The translations under genes and the position numbers were made by a program. From CAYINU01 sp964364855 (lineage in GTDB: Bacteria > Margulisbacteria > Marinamargulisbacteria > CAYINU01): a stretch of DNA of 26,214 bases. How positions within the stretch are numbered: position 1 is the stretch's first letter; each line of letters begins with the position of its first letter. The notes under the pieces were generated by a model. It was not told the DNA's origin, ran no database searches, and worked only from the letters and a program-made list of their open reading frames with translations. Of this stretch, positions 7,491-15,552 are shown one piece after another. Location: positions 1 to 26,214 of the forward strand of contig CAYINU010000016.1 in NCBI GenBank assembly GCA_964364855.1, in the 5' to 3' direction.

Positions 7491-7523
7491 GTGTTACCAT
7501 TAACACGATTGTCTTTTCAAGAC
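7491..7523 (+). promoter_or_regulatory. Inverted repeats in the leader of the large exported protein
   Basis: A perfect dyad GTGTTA (7491-7496), CCAT, TAACAC (7501-7506) is followed by a small hairpin GTCTT (7511-7515), TTC, AAGAC (7519-7523). GTGTTA occurs a third time at 7537-7542 directly before the ATG. The dyad looks like an operator, the hairpin like a leader structure. The regulator is unknown. The rest of 7280-7490 holds only the possible 16-residue frame. Confidence 0.35.
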
Positions 7524-7542
7524 CGACTTATAAGGAGTGTTA

Positions 7543-10500
7543 ATGGTTTCCCGGCGGTTTCCTTTGTTTTTGACCCGCATTGGACTCTTGGCTTTGGCCT
7601 TCCTTTTTATTTTTTCTCTGACCCTATCCCTTGATGCTGCTATTCCCGGTACCCTCCATTATCAAGGCCGTGTATTTGACAATGCGGGGCTGCCTTTGGA
7701 GGGCAATCACAATTTCGCCTTTGTCATCTACGACCAAGCAGTAGGGGGTACTGCGCTGTGGGCAGAAACCCAGACTGGGGTTGCCGTGGAGGATGGGTTG
7801 TTTTCCGTGCTCCTGGGTTCGGGATCTACAATAGAAGCCAGTGTGTTTGGCAGCCCTTCCCGATGGCTGGGCGTCAATGTGGATGGTCAAGGGGAACTCA
7901 GCCCCCGCATTAACCTGACTTCTGTGCCGTATGCGTTTCAGGCGGGCAATGCAGATGCACTGGACGGCGTGGACGCAACCGAAATCGCAGGTTTAGCTAG
8001 TCCTAACATCTTTATTGCCCAAAACACCTTTCAAAATGGCTTGGTTGTTCAAAATGGGATCACAGTAAACACAACGGTATCAGCGAACCGGNNNNNNNNN
8101 NNNNNNNNNNNNNNNNNNNNNNNNNNNNNNNNNNNNNNNNNNNNNNNNNNNNNNNNNNNNNNNNNNNNNNNNNNNNNNNNNNNNNNNNNNNTTTGTAGGG
8201 ACGGGAGTGGCACCGCAGTTTGTGGGGACGGCGAATGGGGCGGTGACGGCGAACTTTGCGTGGGAAGCGGACAGGATAGATGGTGTGGACTCAACGAACA
8301 TAGCGGGATTGACGAGTGGGAACATTTTCACGGCACTGAATACGTTTGAGAGTGTCACGGTAAACACAACGGTATCAGCGAACCGGTTTGTAGGGACGGG
8401 AGTGGCACCGCAGTTTGTGGGGACGGCGAATGGGGCGGTGAATGCGGACAAATTGGATGGGTATGATTCAACGGAGGTTGTGCTGGCGGCAGCCAACAAT
8501 ATATTTACGGGTACCAATCGATTTGAAGGAATTGCGACGTTTAACAGTTCGGTAACTTTTAACAGCGCGGTATCGTTTAACTACAACCAAGAAACGCTGT
8601 TCCAAGGACCGATCCGAACTTACGGACAACCCAATCAGCTTCCATCAGGATGGGCTGGAGGTGTGGAGACGTGGGACATTTATGCGCATGGGTCTCTGGC
8701 TATGGGGCAAAGTGGACAGATAAAGTCTTTGCTTAATAACGGCGGTGGTGCCGGTTTTTCAAGCAGCGTGGGGATAGGGACACTGAATCCTGGGAGTCAA
8801 TTGGAAGTCATCGCGACTACCGCAGCCGGGGAATCGGCAGTGGTCTTTCTAAGAAACGGTGCAGCGGATGCAGCCGGAAATGCAGTGAGCATGGTTTTGG
8901 GCACTGCAGGGGATTCTTCAGGCCAAGCGAAAATCAGCGGTGTTCGGAATTCGGAAGGGGCCGGGAAAGGGGATCTGGCATTTTCGACATTTGGAACAGC
9001 CATGACAGAACAGATGCGGATTACGTCTTCGGGGAAGGTTGGGATAGGGACACTTTCGCCCCAGTCGCAATTGCAAGTGGGGAGTGCAATATTCGCGGGC
9101 ACCGGGACGCAGAATGGGACTGTGACGGCGAATGTGTTTGTAGGGACTGGGATCGTACCGCAATTTGTGGGAACGGCGAATGGGGCACTCAATGCCGACA
9201 TGCTAGATGGGGTAGATTCGACGGACTTTGCGACATCGGCAGGAAACAATACCTTTAGTGGGATCACGACCTTCACAGGCCCCGTATTATTTGATCCGAC
9301 AAAGACAGCGGTAGCGATCACAACGGCGAACAACGTTTTTAGGGGGACGAACGCCTTTTTGGCACCTGGGGTTCGGCAGGTGAAGATTGGGAACCCGGAT
9401 GAAACAGATACGGCCCAACCTGCGGAAGTGTATTTTGACCGAGTGGCATTGGGGAACGAACAACAAGCAGCGGTGGGAATGGGTGGAACGGCTCGCAACT
9501 TTTATATTTGGGTAAACAACGAAGACCGGCTGAATATTACGTCTGCTGGGAATGTGGGAATTGGGACACCGGAGCCCGGGGCAAAGTTGCATATTACCGG
9601 CGGAACCGACGCCACTTTTGGTTCCGGCGGGTACTTGGTGATGGGGGCTACAACGGCTGGCAACATTGTTATTGATGATAACGAAATCATGGCCCGAAAT
9701 AACGGGGCCAAATCAAACTTGCATCTCCAAGCGGATGGGGGAGACCTGTTCATTCACCAGAACCAGGTGGGGACGGAAATGATTGTCAAGGATAGTGGGT
9801 TTGTGGGTATTGGCACGACGGCCCCCCGGACGAAGTTGGAGGTAAATAGCGGGGCGATGTCATTGTACTCCGGACTGAACAATGCCAGTACCAGACCTGC
9901 TGTAGGGACCGGTGTGGTGGCGGGAGAGATTCATGGGTATGGATTTGGGACTGAGGCAAATGATGGATTTTTGCGATTGTCGGCGGGAGGCGGAACGGGC
10001 GCGACGACAAAAAGCTATATCGACTTATCCGGTTACTCCACGGTGGGGGATATGAATCAGAACATCGTACTGGGTGTGGGTGGTGCAGAGCGGATGCGGA
10101 TCACGCCAAGTGGATTTGCGGGCACAGGAGATGGAAGCGCAACGATCACGAAATTCTCGACGACGGTAGATAACAACGACACGACGGTGCCGACGGGGAA
10201 AGCGATATTGGATCATATTGGGACGAATGTAGCGAGTCTGACGGGAGCGAATACATTTAGTGCGCTAAATACGTTTTCGGTTGGGGCGCTGGGAGCAGAG
10301 TCACTGCCGATGTATCTGAGAAACAACGCAGTGGATACAGCGGGTAATACGGTGGGGCTGGTATTTGGGACGGCAGAGAATTCAACGGCAGTGGGCCAGG
10401 CAAAGATCAGCGGTGTTCGCAATGCTGGAGGTGCGGGTAAAGGTGATTTGGCGTTTTCTACCTTTGGTACGGCGATGACAGAGCAGATGCGGATTACCTC

Positions 10501-13393
10501 TGCTGGGAATGTGGGCATTGGAACGGTTGATCCCCAAGCGCCATTGGATGTGAACGGCAACATTGCGATGCAAGGGTCCAATGTGCTGTTTCGGGATGCG
10601 AGCAATACGATTTTGGTATCGCCGACGTCCATACCGCTGGCCTTTAAGCAAGGGACTGCGGAGGTTGCGCGGTTTGATGCGACGGGTAAATTGGGGATTG
10701 GGACGGGGACACCGAAGGAACTGTTGCAGGTTGGTGACCAAATGACATTTCACAACGGCGGAAGCAAATTTATTGGATTTAACAACACATGGGATGCGGA
10801 TCAGTCTCGAGATGAGTACATCGTGAATGGCGGCGCAGCGAAGATCAGCTTTGATTCTACAACTGGGGGATTGACGATCTACAATGCAGCGAGTGGGACG
10901 GTGGGCAATCCAACGGCTTTTGGTATCGGCACGACCTTTACCTCGACTGGTGTGGGGATAGGTAAACCCAATCCATCCACCGCTCTAGATGTGAATGGGG
11001 TGGTAACAGCGACAGAGTATGCGGGCACGTCAGGAGCGGGAAGCGCAACGATCACGAAATTCTCGACGACGGTAGATAACAACGACACGACAGTGCCGAC
11101 GGGTAAAGCCATATTGGATCATATTGGGACGAATGTAGCGAGTTTGACGGGGGACAATCTCTTTACCGGTAAAAACACCTTTCAATCTGCCGGAATCAAG
11201 CAGGTCATCATCGGCAATCCCAATGCGAATAATACAGCCGAACCTGCGGAACTTTATTTTAACCGAACCGCAGTGGCCAACACGCAGCAAGCGGCAATCG
11301 GTATGGGGGATACGAATCGCAATTTCTATATTTGGGTGAATGGCCAAGACCGGTTCAAAATCAATTCGATAGGTAACATCAATACAGCGACGACTGGTGT
11401 GCTGTCTAATAGCGCTTGGGTGGGGTCTGCGCTACTGGGTGGCAGCGAGCAGGCTGTGGCCATCGGGGAGTTGACTTATGACAATCAAAAATACGCGGTC
11501 ATTGGCGGGCATAATAGTGCGGCAACGGCCTGGTCAGACCTGATTATAAGCCCTGATCCCAATGGCAATGTGGGTGTGGGGACCTACACGCCGGAGGCCA
11601 AATTGGATGTGAACGGCAATATTGCGATGCAAGGGTCCAATGTGCTGTTTCGGGATGCGAACAATACGATTTTGATATCGTCGCCCAATGTGTCGCTGTC
11701 CTTTAAGCAAGGGACCACGGAGGTTGCGCGGTTTGATGCGACGGGTAAATTGGGAATTGGGACGGGGACACCGACAACCGAATTGGATGTCAATGGCACG
11801 GTAACGGCAACAACCTTTTCAGGGAATGGGTCTGGGTTAACCAATGTCCAAAGTGAAACCTTGCGACCACACGACCTATGGTCAGTAAACGGCCGTATAC
11901 CGGTCTCTCCGAGCAGTACCGGTCCTGGTACATTGTTTTTCGGGTTTGGGGCTTTTAATAATACCCCCGCATCCCCCCCCGCCTGGGCGGACTATCTGTT
12001 AATGCGTTCTTATACAGATTCCAGTGGTGGGAGTGATAATTTGCTGATGTTCAGCAAAGGGAGTATCAATGCCCGGATGTATCAGCAAGACTTTGGGAGC
12101 ACATCGGCCTTTTCCACCTATAAGGACTTTGTCTTTGCGTCGGGCACCTCCAGTGGATATATCCCTCTTTTTAGTGACTACGCGACATTGGGTAATTCTG
12201 TGATCAAACAAGTCAATAATTATGTGGGCATCGGCACAGGTGATCCCCAATATTTTCTGACATTTCCAGGCAATGACACTGCCACAACGCCTTACATTGG
12301 ATTTCCCAGCACGAATCCGCTGTATCAATCGGGGATCGGAACGTTTCATATTACAAATCATGGGCAGCAAGTAGCGATTTACGCAGGTGCAGCCAGTCAA
12401 GGTGCAGATGGGAAATACCGGTTAGGGTCGGAGGATATTCAGATGATAGTCGGACCGACGGGTGTGGGCATCGGTTTGGGTAATGCGCCTCCATCTGCCC
12501 CGTTGCATGTAACAGCGCGGGCAAGTGGTGGCTACCCTGACACAGGTGGGTTGTATGTATATAACCCAACGGCGCCCCTGGATGTAGACCGCACGCAAGA
12601 TGCGGTGATTTCAGTACGCACCAATGGTGCGAATGCGGGCAACCCCTTTATTTCGTGGGATGTGGTGGGTGTCTATGGATGGGCGATGGGCATCGACAAC
12701 TCAGACGGGCAGAAACTCAAAATCGGGGCGAATTGGGGAAGCCTCTCACAAACCACTCGATTGACGATTGATGCGGATGGAGATGTGGGCATCGGTACGA
12801 CCAGCCCGGGCAGCAAATTAACTGTGGCTGGCACCATTGAATCGACCAGCGGCGGTCTTAAATTTCCCGATGGTACCACCCAAACCAGCGCCGCCATTAC
12901 GGCACAATACGTGAACGATATGTTTCGTGGGTCGATTCAGGCGTTTGCTTATACGGGTGACAAGACATCTCAAGGATGGCTGCTTTGCGATGGAAGAACG
13001 GTAAAAATAGCGAATTACCAAGCGTTGTTTAATGTTATTGGCGGTACATACAATTCCGGCAACGTGCCAAGTGATGAATTCAGACTTCCCGATCTGCGTG
13101 GCCAGTTTATCCGTGGTGCGGATAACATGGGAACCGGGGCAGCCGGTCGAGACTCGACTAGTGGGCGTCTTACCGGAACGACGCAAGATGACTCTACTCG
13201 TGCGCCAAGAACGACTGCCTTCACTACATCGGATCGTTATACTTTTTTGGGCGGTACTTATATTGGAAAGGGGAATACTACTATTGCACCGTGGGATAAT
13301 TTTGGCTGGGCCGAAAGAACACAATCCGTAAGCGGTGGTGACCCCGAAACCAGCCCCAAAAACATCGCGATGGCGTACTACATCAAATACTAA
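7543..13393 (+). CDS. Very large exported repeat protein with C-terminal phage tail-collar domain (interrupted by N-gap)
   Basis: Start ATG 7543 has AAGGAG five bases upstream. Residues 1-183 before the gap: a signal peptide (LLALAFLFIFSLTLSLDA, cleavage near residue 32), then a module with LHYQGRVFDNAGLPLEG, GGTALWAETQ, GLFSVLLGS, and ELSPRINLTSVPYAFQA, known from exported proteins of diverse bacteria. After the gap come 1,733 further residues. They hold about a dozen copies of a short motif of the form VGIGTxxPxxxLxV, several long duplicated cassettes, and the stalk-like GGLKFPDGTTQTSA (12851 on). The last 157 residues (12920-13393) match the phage tail-collar fold: GWLLCDGRTVKIANYQALFNVIGG, EFRLPDLRGQFIRG. 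Joining 8091 to 8192 restores one frame, so this is one gene of at least 1,916 codons. Likely role: surface fibre or adhesin, probably trimeric. No other phage genes surround it. Confidence 0.85.
8065..8091 (+). repeat. Left part of the 82-base cassette cut by the gap
   Basis: These 27 bases (encoding VNTTVSANR) are identical to 8360-8386. The assembly gap begins directly after them. Confidence 0.9.
8092..8191. other. Assembly gap of 100 N inside a coding repeat
   Basis: Exactly 100 Ns, the usual placeholder for a scaffold gap of unknown size. The flanks are the two halves of a repeat that is found uninterrupted at 8360-8441. Removing the gap joins the frames cleanly, whereas 100 Ns shift the frame by one. 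The real sequence probably holds zero or more in-frame repeat units. Confidence 0.95.
8192..8246 (+). repeat. Right part of the 82-base cassette after the gap
   Basis: These 55 bases (FVGTGVAPQFVGTANGAV) are identical to 8387-8441, 195 bases downstream, i.e. 65 codons. A diverged third copy lies at about 9136-9190. Confidence 0.9.
8360..8441 (+). repeat. Uninterrupted 82-base cassette
   Basis: Contains both halves seen on either side of the N-gap. It shows that the gap flanks are contiguous in at least one repeat unit. Confidence 0.9.
8921..9052 (+). repeat. Internal cassette B, copy 1
   Basis: Encodes GQAKISGVRNSEGAGKGDL, AFSTFGTAMTEQMRITSS and GKVGIGT. It matches copy 2 at 10394-10525 with a few residue changes; similarity extends about 35 residues further upstream (LRNxAxDxAGN). 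Confidence 0.85.
9371..9568 (+). repeat. Internal cassette E, copy 1
   Basis: Encodes VRQVKIGNP, PAEVYFDR, QQAAVGMGGTARNFYIWVNN. It is a diverged partner of 11195-11377, so this duplication is older than cassettes C and D. Confidence 0.8.
10133..10245 (+). repeat. Internal cassette C, copy 1
   Basis: 113 bases encoding SATITKFSTTVDNNDTTVPT, GKAILDHIGTNVASLTG. It differs from copy 2 at 11039-11151 by only a few bases, and most are silent. Confidence 0.9.
10394..10525 (+). repeat. Internal cassette B, copy 2
   Basis: Second copy of the cassette at 8921-9052, reading AGGAGKGDL where copy 1 reads SEGAGKGDL. Confidence 0.85.
10544..10715 (+). repeat. Internal cassette D, copy 1
   Basis: 172 bases encoding LDVNGNIAMQGSNVLFRDA, then a short variable patch, then FKQGTAEVARFDATGKLGIG. 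It has the same length as copy 2 at 11603-11774; changes cluster in the middle patch (SPTSIPLA versus SPNVSLS). Confidence 0.9.
11039..11151 (+). repeat. Internal cassette C, copy 2
   Basis: Near-identical to 10133-10245. Confidence 0.9.
11195..11377 (+). repeat. Internal cassette E, copy 2
   Basis: Diverged partner of 9371-9568: IKQVIIGNP, PAELYFNR, QQAAIGMGDTNRNFYIWVNG. Confidence 0.8.
11603..11774 (+). repeat. Internal cassette D, copy 2
   Basis: Partner of 10544-10715. The order C-D-like modules recur about 1.06 kb apart (D) and 0.9 kb apart (C). Confidence 0.9.
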
Positions 13394-13407
13394 GTTTATT
13401 AATTAAC

Positions 13408-13435
13408 TGTGCCTCGCGATGCGGACCGATTATGA
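13408..13435 (+). repeat. Displaced copy of the vapB/vapC junction
   Basis: 28 bases matching 13912-13939 (end of vapB and start codon of vapC) with two mismatches, C for G at 13417 and T for C at 13430. It lies 15 bases after the stop of the large exported protein and is followed by unrelated sequence. This looks like the scar of a recombination or a lost second toxin-antitoxin copy. Confidence 0.7.
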
Positions 13436-13563
13436 CTGTGACTCCGGCCGTAGGCCCAAAAGAAATTCCCCCACGGGTTGGCAGCGGATCCCGTTGATCA
13501 ATAGCGTTTCGGTACCGCGGTAAAGTACATGTTCAGCCAGGTGGTTTTGAAAAATCGACTTAG

Positions 13564-13594
13564 CAGGTTCATTTTGAGTCTCAAAATGAACCTG
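13564..13594. repeat. Perfect 31-base palindrome
   Basis: The arm CAGGTTCATTTTGAG (13564-13578), one T, and the exact complement CTCAAAATGAACCTG (13580-13594) form a 15-base perfect inverted repeat. No T-run follows on either side, so a standard terminator is doubtful. It could be a protein-binding or recombination site, or a fragment of a mobile repeat. Confidence 0.75.
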
Positions 13595-13631
13595 TTAGGT
13601 AAAAAATGTCAATCAGCGAGGGAATAGCAGG

Positions 13632-13715
13632 ATGGCGCTGGAAGTAAAAAAAGTTAAAAAACCTCTTGAAAGAGCAGATCTTTTTATCGATAATAGTTTT
13701 GTAATACATCATTGA
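13632..13715 (+). CDS. Possible 27-residue peptide upstream of vapB
   Basis: ATG 13632 has GAGGGA (13618-13623) eight bases upstream. The peptide is lysine-rich (MALEVKKVKKPLERAD...) and unknown. The frame overlaps the vapB promoter, so it may be chance or a relic. Otherwise the 339 bases from 13394 to 13732 hold only the junction copy, the palindrome and the vapB promoter. Confidence 0.25.
   Translation: MALEVKKVKKPLERADLFIDNSFVIHH
13666..13694 (+). promoter_or_regulatory. Sigma70-like promoter of vapBC
   Basis: TTGAAA (13666-13671), a 17-base spacer, GATAAT (13689-13694). ATCGAT occurs at 13687-13692, overlapping the -10 box, and again at 13715-13720. These are candidate half-sites for the autoregulation usual in VapBC modules. 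The leader is about 32 bases and has a ribosome site. Confidence 0.5.
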
Positions 13716-13732
13716 TCGATAGGGGTGTTGTC

Positions 13733-13939
13733 ATGACAGTTGTCACTATTTCTCCCAAGTTTCAAATTGTGATACCTTCAATGATTCGGGAATTGCTGCA
13801 TTTGCGACCCGGTCAACGAGTATGCGTATTTGGATATGACAATCGTATTGAATATATCCCCGTGCAACCCATGAAAAAAATGCGTGGGTTTTTGAAAGGG
13901 ATGCGGACCGATGTGCCTCGGGATGCGGACCGACTATGA
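13733..13939 (+). CDS. vapB: VapB-type antitoxin (AbrB/SpoVT swapped-hairpin fold)
   Basis: 68 residues. It starts MTVVTISPKFQIVIP, the hallmark N-terminal DNA-binding strand of AbrB-like antitoxins, with LRPGQRV as the second half of the fold. The C-terminal part (MKKMRGFLKGMRTDVPRDADR) is the toxin-binding tail seen in VapB partners of PIN toxins. ATG 13733 is preferred over the TTG at 13712 because AGGGG lies at 13721-13725 with a seven-base gap. The stop overlaps the vapC start as ATGA. It neutralises VapC and probably represses its own promoter. The last 28 bases are duplicated at 13408. Confidence 0.88.
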   Translation: MTVVTISPKFQIVIPSMIRELLHLRPGQRVCVFGYDNRIEYIPVQPMKKMRGFLKGMRTDVPRDADRL

Positions 13940-14313
13940 ATGTTGTGGATTCCTCAGGGTGGCTTGAGTACTTTGCAGAGGGTCCCAACGCGGGGAAATT
14001 TGCGTCGGCAATCGAAAACGTGTCGACTTTAATTGTGCCCGTACTTAGCATTTTTGAAGTCTTTAAACGCGTTGCGGTGCAAAGCGGAGAAGACAATGCC
14101 TTTCAGGCGGTAGCGCTCATGCAACAGGGCAGGGTGGTTGAACTGGATTTAACAGGTGCGTTGGATGCAGCTAAATTGAGTATAGATCGTAGGTTACCCA
14201 TGGCGGATAGCATTATTTTGGCAACCGCCATACATTATGAAGCGACATTGTGGACTCAAGACGCCGATTTCAAAGGCATTTCGGGTGTTCGGTATTTTGA
14301 GAAAGCAAGGTAA
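13936..14313 (+). CDS. vapC: VapC-type PIN-domain ribonuclease toxin
   Basis: 125 residues, the full PIN length. The acidic metal site is complete: D5 in VVDSSGWLEYF, E41 in SIFEVFKR, D91 in MADSIILATA, and D109/D111 in TQDADF. VapC toxins cut tRNA or rRNA in a Mg2+-dependent manner; the target here cannot be read from sequence. The start codon overlaps the antitoxin stop by four bases, so translation depends on vapB. It looks intact and active. Confidence 0.9.
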   Translation: MNVVDSSGWLEYFAEGPNAGKFASAIENVSTLIVPVLSIFEVFKRVAVQSGEDNAFQAVALMQQGRVVELDLTGALDAAKLSIDRRLPMADSIILATAIHYEATLWTQDADFKGISGVRYFEKAR

Positions 14314-14593
14314 TACACTATGCTATATGCTACGCCTAAAGGCTCAGATCACGATAGTCCACGCCCAAAAATGCCTTGCATCTATCAAATGGCGCCCTAG
14401 AATGGGTAGGCATTCAGTAACTACAAAATCCTAAGTCAAGCAAAGTGAGAGGCTCATGCGTGAGCGGATCGATTGTGAATCTCCCCTTGCCGCACCTATG
14501 ACTGTTTGTTAGACTTCTCAAGTCTGCTGTTGTTTTGCTGCAAATGCAGCGTCCAAATAACAGCGTTACTCCAACACGAATAGCAGGTTTTGC
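14314..14593 (+). promoter_or_regulatory. Leader region of the atp operon with three hairpins
   Basis: No gene is seen. Hairpins are: GCTCA (14452-14456)/TGAGC (14461-14465); AGACT (14511-14515)/AGTCT (14521-14525); and a longer imperfect dyad from CTGTT (14527-14531) to AACAG (14559-14563) with a GCTGC/GCAGC core (14537-14550). A weak candidate promoter is TTGCCG (14487-14492) with TAGACT (14510-14515), 17 bases apart. The last two hairpins would then lie in the 5' leader of atpB. Confidence 0.4.
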
Positions 14594-15301
14594 ATGTCAG
14601 CAGGACACGAAGCAGCGCGGGTATTGTATCCGCTGTCTGTTAAAGGGATTGACTTGTCGATTACAGCGCCCATCCTGACGCTTTGGATCGTCGGTGCGTT
14701 GATTCTCGGATTTTTTGTGGTGGCGGTTCGGGTCCCCAAATTGCGGGGATTGCTGGTGTTTCTCTATGACTTTATTGTTGCGACTTTTGGCGGGAAAATC
14801 AGTAGTTCCAACCGGTTGTGGGTGTCGTTTTTGCTCTGTTTGTTTTTGTTTGTCTTTTTAAATAATGTGTCCGGCTTGGTACCCGGCAACGAATCCCCGA
14901 TGAGCAATATCAACGGTACCGGGTCATTGGCCTTAATGGTCTTGGTAATTTCTCAGTGTTCGGGATTGTTGGCCCACGGTCTGCGCCATTTCAAAAACCT
15001 GGTTCCCAGCGGTATCCCCATTGGGATCTTGCCGTTTATGGTTCCGCTTGAGATTATCAGCTTGTTGGCAAAGCCGTTTTCCCTGGCCATTCGGTTGTTT
15101 GCCAACATGTTTGCCGGTCACGCGGTGCTGATGATTTTTGCCGGCCTGGTGGTTTCGGCCCATCCGCTCATCAAATTTTTGCCTTTCGGAGGTGTGTTGC
15201 TGATCTCGGTATTCGAAGTTTTCGTGTCCTTTATCCAGGCCTTTATTTTTGTGTACCTCACATCCCTATATGTCGGGGATGCGGTACACGCTGACCATTA
15301 A
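14594..15301 (+). CDS. atpB: ATP synthase F0 subunit a
   Basis: Membrane stator subunit that forms the two proton half-channels next to the c-ring. 235 residues with at least five hydrophobic segments. The essential arginine is R167 in AKPFSLAIRLFANMFAGH; this segment is diagnostic. The last segment has SFIQAFIFVYLTSLYV with the conserved glutamine Q215. N-terminus is short and probably outside the membrane. First gene of the operon atpBEFHAGDC; no atpI precedes it. The ribosome site is weak (GCAGG before ATG 14594). Confidence 0.95.
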   Translation: MSAGHEAARVLYPLSVKGIDLSITAPILTLWIVGALILGFFVVAVRVPKLRGLLVFLYDFIVATFGGKISSSNRLWVSFLLCLFLFVFLNNVSGLVPGNESPMSNINGTGSLALMVLVISQCSGLLAHGLRHFKNLVPSGIPIGILPFMVPLEIISLLAKPFSLAIRLFANMFAGHAVLMIFAGLVVSAHPLIKFLPFGGVLLISVFEVFVSFIQAFIFVYLTSLYVGDAVHADH

Positions 15302-15327
15302 ACCCATTTTTAGGAGGAGTATTTTTT

Positions 15328-15549
15328 ATGAACAGTGCACATTTAGCTTCGGGACTCGCAATCGGATTGGCGGCGTTGGGCGTTAGCTTTTCTTTGGCTA
15401 TCGTTTATTACAAGACGCTGGACAGCATCACCCGTCAACCCGAGTTGTTGGGAACCCTTCGGGTTTTGATGTTTGTGGGTTTTGCTTTCGTTGAAGCCAT
15501 TGCCTTGTATGCCTTGGTCATTTCGTTCTTGCTTATTCAGGTTCACTAA
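15328..15549 (+). CDS. atpE: ATP synthase F0 subunit c, atypical helix 1
   Basis: 73 residues, two membrane helices joined by the polar loop TRQPE (35-39). The ion-carrying carboxylate is E56 in GFAFVEAIALY, 20 residues after R36 exactly as in E. coli. Residues at the positions that bind Na+ in sodium types (Q and S) are L23 and A57, so protons are the likely ion. Oddity: the helix-1 glycine motif that packs neighbouring c subunits (GAAIGIGILGGK in E. coli) reads GVSFSLAIVYYK here, with Y27-Y28 at the GG pair. Strong ribosome site AGGAGGAG (15312-15319), as expected for a subunit made in many copies. Confidence 0.95.
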   Translation: MNSAHLASGLAIGLAALGVSFSLAIVYYKTLDSITRQPELLGTLRVLMFVGFAFVEAIALYALVISFLLIQVH

Positions 15550-15552
15550 AAC

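Noticed and set aside
8092..8191. A programmed frameshift or two separate genes at the fibre locus
   Set aside because: The frame change equals the 100-N placeholder (100 is one more than a multiple of three); joining the flanks gives a continuous repeat in frame.
8797..9498. Minus-strand frames opposite the fibre repeats
   Set aside because: They arise from the repetitive coding strand (low-complexity PSV-rich translations) and match nothing.
8065..12834. CRISPR-like periodic repeats
   Set aside because: The repeats are coding, in frame, of varied length and spacing, and encode a recurring VGIGT motif.
7543..13393. Prophage remnant
   Set aside because: Only the tail-collar domain is phage-like. 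The protein has a signal peptide and no phage structural, integrase or lysis genes are nearby.
13394..13407. TTAATTAA sequence as a terminator of the fibre gene
   Set aside because: AT-only short palindrome with no GC stem or T-run.
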